Below are positions 6,932 to 9,730 of a stretch of DNA of 9,730 bases, one piece after another. Location: the NCBI GenBank assembly GCA_905479885.1, contig CAJQOE010000036.1, positions 1 to 9,730 of the forward strand. Direction: 5' to 3'. The DNA comes from an uncultured Rickettsiaceae bacterium. Its GTDB lineage: Bacteria; Pseudomonadota; Alphaproteobacteria; Rickettsiales; Rickettsiaceae. Numbering within the stretch: position 1 is the stretch's first letter; every line of letters starts with the position of its first letter. The notes under the pieces are model-generated. The model made no database searches, had not been told where the DNA came from, and saw only the letters and a program-made list of their open reading frames with translations. The translations under genes and the position numbers were made by a program.

Positions 6932-7879
6932 ATGCAAAAAAGAGCAAAAATAGCATTAATTGGTGGCGGAAATATAGGTGGAACTCTGGCTCATTTAGCC
7001 GCGAAAGAAGCTTTAGGTGACATAGTATTATTTGACTTAACAGCTGGCAAAGCCAAAGGCAAAGCTCTTGATATTGCTCAAGGTTCAACTATTGAAAATT
7101 CAGATATATCTCTCAGTGGTACAAATGATTATAAAGATATAGCTGGTGCTGATGTAATAATTGTTACTGCTGGCATTGCCAGAAAGCCTGGTATGAGTCG
7201 TGATGATTTGGTAGCTATTAATGCTGGCGTTATGAAGACTGTAGCAGCTGGTATTAAGCAGCACGCACCAGATGCGTTTGTTATTGTTATTACTAATCCT
7301 CTTGATGCAATGGTTTATGTTTTACAGCAAAAAAGTGGTCTGCCACCAGAGAAAGTAGTTGGTATGGCAGGTGTACTTGATTCAGCGCGTTTTAACTGCT
7401 TCTTAGCTGAAGAGTTTAATGTTTCTGTAGAGAATGTGAATAGCTTTGTTTTAGGTGGTCATGGAGATACCATGGTGCCATTAGCTCGTTATTCAACAAT
7501 TAGTGGTATACCAGTGCCTGATATGATTAAAATGGGCTGGAGTACTCAAGAAAAAATTGATGAAATTATTAAACGCACTAGAGGCGGTGGCGGTGAGATA
7601 GTAGCATTACTTGAGACGGGTTCTGCTTTTTACGCGCCTGCAACTTCTGCAATAGAAATGGCTAAAAGTTATTTATATGATAAGCGTAAAATCATGCCAT
7701 GTGCTGCTTATTTAAATGGCGAATACGGTGAGAAAGATATTTACGTAGGCGTACCAGTTGTAATTGGTGCTAACGGTGTTGAAAAAATAGTTGAAATTGA
7801 ATTAAACGAAGACGAAAAAGCTGAATTCCAGAAATCGGTTGATAGTGTCAAAGAACTAATTAATTCAATCAAACTATAA
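6932..7879 (+). CDS. mdh: NAD-dependent malate dehydrogenase (LDH-like type)
   Basis: This enzyme interconverts malate and oxaloacetate with NAD in the TCA cycle, in the cytoplasm. At 315 residues it has the normal length of the LDH-like MDH group of alphaproteobacteria. The NAD fold shows GGGNIGG (11-17) and Asp35 at the end of the second strand. The active-site loop ARKPGMSRDD (83-92) carries the arginines typical of malate rather than lactate enzymes. TNPLDAMVYV (121-130), the Asp150/Arg153 pair in LDSARF, and catalytic His177 in GGHGDTMVPL complete the site. The ATG is fixed by AGGAGG five bases upstream. A strong intrinsic terminator begins 15 nt after the stop, so mdh is the last gene of its transcript, possibly shared with rho. 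Confidence 0.97.
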   Translation: MQKRAKIALIGGGNIGGTLAHLAAKEALGDIVLFDLTAGKAKGKALDIAQGSTIENSDISLSGTNDYKDIAGADVIIVTAGIARKPGMSRDDLVAINAGVMKTVAAGIKQHAPDAFVIVITNPLDAMVYVLQQKSGLPPEKVVGMAGVLDSARFNCFLAEEFNVSVENVNSFVLGGHGDTMVPLARYSTISGIPVPDMIKMGWSTQEKIDEIIKRTRGGGGEIVALLETGSAFYAPATSAIEMAKSYLYDKRKIMPCAAYLNGEYGEKDIYVGVPVVIGANGVEKIVEIELNEDEKAEFQKSVDSVKELINSIKL

Positions 7880-7893
7880 GTTTTTTAAATCAT

Positions 7894-7937
7894 AAATCGC
7901 CAATGATAGCATAATAGTTATTATTGGCGATTTTTTT
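7894..7937 (+). terminator. Strong intrinsic terminator after mdh
   Basis: AAATCGCCAATGATAGC (7894-7910) pairs with the complementary arm at 7917-7933 around a 6-nt loop (ATAATA), a 17-pair stem with two G-U pairs. A run of seven T (7931-7937) overlaps the end of the stem and follows it. The perfect inner core is ATCGCCAAT/ATTGGCGAT. There is no comparable T-run on the other strand, so it acts on + strand transcription only, separating mdh from queA. Confidence 0.92.
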
Positions 7938-7952
7938 GTTAATTTAGTATCA

Positions 7953-7962
7953 CCCCAATATA
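7953..7962 (+). repeat. CCCCAATATA element ahead of queA (copy 2)
   Basis: This copy is identical to the 10-mer at 5480-5489 and ends 3 nt before the queA ATG. Only 28 nt lie between the mdh terminator and queA, so the queA transcript must have a very short leader or start farther upstream and pass through the terminator. A weak -10-like TAGTAT lies at 7945-7950 without a clear -35. Confidence 0.35.
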
Positions 7963-7965
7963 TCC

Positions 7966-8991
7966 ATGCAACTTTCTGATTTTGATTTTGAGCTTCCAGT
8001 TGAGCTGATAGCTCAATCCCCTGCTAGCCAGCGTGACCATTCAAACTTACTGATACCAGACTCTCTTGGTAATCAAATAGTAAAATTTTATAATTTACTA
8101 GATCATTTAAAAGAAGGTGATTTGCTAATCTTTAATGACAGCCGAGTAGTAAATGCAAAACTGACTTTGAATGCTGGAGAACGCAAGATTAATGTTAACC
8201 TGAACAAGCCTTCAGGAGCTAATAGTTGGTTAGGTTTTGCTAAACCTGCGAAAAAACTAAAAGAAGGCGATGAATTTGTTTTTGATAGTCATAAAATTGT
8301 GATTAAGAAGAAATTAGAAGCAGGTGAAATTGAAATCGAATTCCAAACAGATAATATTAGTATTTTTGACTTTTTAGATAAATATGGACAGGTGCCATTA
8401 CCGCAATATATTAAACGTCCTGAGAATAACTTTGAGGATATTGAACGCTATCAAAATGTATATAGTCGTGCCAAGGGTTCAGTTGCTGCTGCTACCGCTG
8501 GATTACATTTTAGCGAAAAATTACTACAAAAAATAAGGGCTAAAGGTGTTGAGACTGTATTTGTTACATTACATGTTGGTGCTGGAACTTTCTTGCCTGT
8601 AAAAACTGAAAATATTCATGAGCATAAAATGCACTCTGAGTGGTGTGAAGTCTCAAAAGAAGCAGCAATGGCAATAAATGCAGCAAAAAAAGCAAATAGG
8701 CGAGTAATTGTTGTTGGCACCACGGCAATGCGTACATTGGAATCTTGCTCTAGAGATAATGTTGTGTATCCGGCTTTTATGGATACAAATATTTTTATAA
8801 CGCCTGGTTATAAATTTCAAATAGCGGATATATTAATAACTAATTTTCACTTACCTAAATCTACCCTTTTTATGTTGATTTGTGCCTTTGCTGGGCACGC
8901 AGAGATGCAGACGCTTTATAAATACGCTATAGATAATAAAATGCGTTTCTTTAGTTATGGTGATGCAATGATGATAGATAGAAAAGTATAA
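7966..8991 (+). CDS. queA: S-adenosylmethionine:tRNA ribosyltransferase-isomerase QueA
   Basis: QueA moves the ribosyl group of S-adenosylmethionine to preQ1 already inserted in tRNA, forming epoxyqueuosine at the wobble position. The 341-residue protein is full length. Family motifs run in order: NDSRV (57-61), YGQVPLPQYIKR (140-151), GSVAAATAGLHF (171-182), HVGAGTFLPV (203-212), MHSEW (222-226), GTTAMRTLE (251-259), ITPGYKF (278-284), NFHLPKSTLFML (293-304) and SYGDAMMI (330-337). The third motif reads VAAATAG where most bacteria have VAAPTAG, probably a lineage trait. The ATG has no Shine-Dalgarno sequence; the N-terminal LSDFDFELPVELIAQ matches the family start. The frame is open throughout, yet the adjacent tgt, which supplies its substrate, is truncated. 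QueA may then depend on another tgt copy or be newly without function. Confidence 0.96.
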   Translation: MQLSDFDFELPVELIAQSPASQRDHSNLLIPDSLGNQIVKFYNLLDHLKEGDLLIFNDSRVVNAKLTLNAGERKINVNLNKPSGANSWLGFAKPAKKLKEGDEFVFDSHKIVIKKKLEAGEIEIEFQTDNISIFDFLDKYGQVPLPQYIKRPENNFEDIERYQNVYSRAKGSVAAATAGLHFSEKLLQKIRAKGVETVFVTLHVGAGTFLPVKTENIHEHKMHSEWCEVSKEAAMAINAAKKANRRVIVVGTTAMRTLESCSRDNVVYPAFMDTNIFITPGYKFQIADILITNFHLPKSTLFMLICAFAGHAEMQTLYKYAIDNKMRFFSYGDAMMIDRKV

Positions 8992-9184
8992 GTAGAGTTA
9001 TAAAGCTGTATATTGTTCTTTTCAGCATTTTGTATCCATATATGCTAAGATATTTGATGAATTTTCCTCTTCAGCATGGTACAAAACTAATTATGTTTAG
9101 CAATTTCTAGTAAATCTAGTTTGGATATACTGCGAAACTAGGCTTTTACAATCATTGGCGTACATAAGGTAATTGAGGCAAATA
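8992..9184 (+). other. queA-tgt spacer with hairpin and short repeats
   Basis: This 193-nt gap has no gene. CTAGTTT (9116-9122) and AAACTAG (9135-9141) form a 7-bp inverted repeat with a 12-nt loop, followed by GCTTTTA, a weak terminator-like element. TTCAGCAT appears twice (9021-9028 and 9070-9077) within a longer imperfect match. TATACT at 9126-9131 is a possible -10 for tgt, but no proper -35 lies upstream, and it sits inside the hairpin loop. Confidence 0.35.
9175..9178 (+). promoter_or_regulatory. Shine-Dalgarno GAGG deciding the tgt start
   Basis: GAGG lies six bases before ATG 9185. An in-frame TTG at 9173 would add four residues (MRQI), but it overlaps this site and lacks its own. 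Starting at 9185 gives the normal Tgt N-terminus beginning MQFKF. Confidence 0.65.
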
Positions 9185-9604
9185 ATGCAGTTTAAATTTA
9201 ATATTTCTAATATCCATAAAAAATCTAGAACAGGAGTGATAGATACTGCGCACGGTCAGATCAAGACCCCCGCCTTTATGCCAGTTGGAACTAGAGGTAC
9301 TGTAAAAGGAATGTTTCCAGAATCGGTGAAGCAAACAAATAGCGATATTGTTCTGGGCAATACTTATCATTTGATGCTTAAACCTGGCGCGGATCGTATA
9401 GAAAAATTTGGTGGATTGCGCAAATTTATGAATTGGGATGGACCTATCTTAACGGATTCTGGTGGTTTTCAGGTGATGTCTCTTTCAGATTTGCGCAAAA
9501 TGTCTGAAAAAGGTGTTGAATTTAGTTCTCATATTGATGGTAGTAAGCACATGTTAACACCTGAGTATTCTACCGAAATACAATATAAACTAGATAGTGT
9601 CTGA
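9185..9604 (+). pseudogene. tgt: Truncated queuine/preQ1 tRNA-ribosyltransferase (5' part of tgt)
   Basis: Tgt exchanges the wobble guanine of GUN-anticodon tRNAs for preQ1, the step before QueA. The remaining 139 residues match the family N-terminus: TPAFMPVGTRGTVKG (28-42), LGNTYHLMLKPG (57-68), and TDSGGFQVMSL (90-100) with Asp91 as the base-binding catalytic aspartate. TPEYSTEIQYKL (125-136) also fits. Family similarity stops at residue 138. The normal continuation, an SDI-type segment leading to the DEC motif, is replaced by Val and a TGA at 9602-9604. Full-length Tgt has about 370-380 residues, so the second catalytic aspartate and the C-terminal Cys3His zinc site are missing. The three forward frames after the break show no Tgt continuation, so a simple frameshift within this window is unlikely. 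Insertion, deletion or an assembly join remain possible. Confidence 0.88.
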
Positions 9605-9730
9605 ACGAAAAGGACGCTTTTTGAAAAAACTTTAAAAAATTAACGGCTACCAGACATTATTTTTTATATAAAACTGGAAAAAATTAGCTCTGCTATAAGA
9701 TCAATGAATAAATTCTAACAATACAGTTAA
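9599..9730. other. Stop-rich non-coding DNA after the tgt break, possible mobile-element edge
   Basis: From about 9599 the sequence no longer fits tgt. I see no open frame on either strand. The junction starts with TGTCTG (9598-9603), which is repeated in inverted orientation as CAGACA at 9651-9656. A-rich and T-rich runs dominate the rest. An abrupt loss of homology inside a conserved gene, followed by non-coding DNA, is what the terminal region of an insertion sequence looks like. No transposase or target duplication is visible, and I cannot name a family. A deletion junction is the main alternative. Confidence 0.4.

Noticed and set aside
9173..9184. TTG start adding four residues to Tgt
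   Set aside because: It overlaps the GAGG site that serves ATG 9185, and the added residues are not part of the usual Tgt start.
1..9730. tRNA, rRNA, CRISPR arrays, complete insertion sequences or phage genes
   Set aside because: The spacers were read for cloverleaf-like arms, regularly spaced repeats and transposase or integrase motifs, and none was found.

Overview
The window is an AT-rich bacterial stretch (roughly one third G+C by eye) with all genes on the + strand. Gene content, short AT-rich spacers and family-level sequence character (LDH-like malate dehydrogenase, Rho with a K/N/P-rich N-terminal extension, QueA with an unusual VAAATAGLHF motif) suggest an alphaproteobacterium, most likely a host-associated member of the Rickettsiales or a relative. 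That placement is inferred from gene character; no rRNA or other marker gene is present.

Layout. Positions 1-147 are a non-coding leader with a 14-bp palindrome and alternating complementary GTTC/GAAC blocks. Positions 148-5231 look like one tightly packed operon: two tandem, diverged periplasmic substrate-binding proteins of the ABC_sub_bind/TrpX type, a membrane permease, an ATPase, and an M32 metallocarboxypeptidase whose start I place at 3732. Gene junctions are 2 nt, 0 nt, a 4-nt overlap and 13 nt. Together they suggest uptake of a small nutrient (an aromatic amino acid is the best-known ligand of the family) next to cytosolic peptide breakdown.

Positions 5232-5496 are a spacer with a perfect TTGACA -35 box, several small hairpins and then 58 nt without a single G leading into rho (5497-6897). 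The first coding part of rho is also C-rich and G-poor, so the rho mRNA start looks like a Rho loading (rut) site. mdh (6932-7879) follows with a full AGGAGG ribosome-binding site and ends in a textbook intrinsic terminator (7894-7937), the clearest transcription boundary in the window.

queA (7966-8991) is complete. After a 193-nt spacer comes tgt, which should supply the preQ1-tRNA substrate for QueA. It is intact for about 138 codons (9185 to about 9598) and then breaks into stop-rich DNA unrelated to Tgt. The second catalytic aspartate and the zinc site are missing. The last ~130 bases are non-coding and may be the edge of an inserted element or a deletion junction. I found no tRNA, rRNA, CRISPR array or complete mobile element, and no clearly new biological system. 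The points most worth checking are the tgt breakpoint, the rut-like start of rho and the paired substrate-binding proteins.
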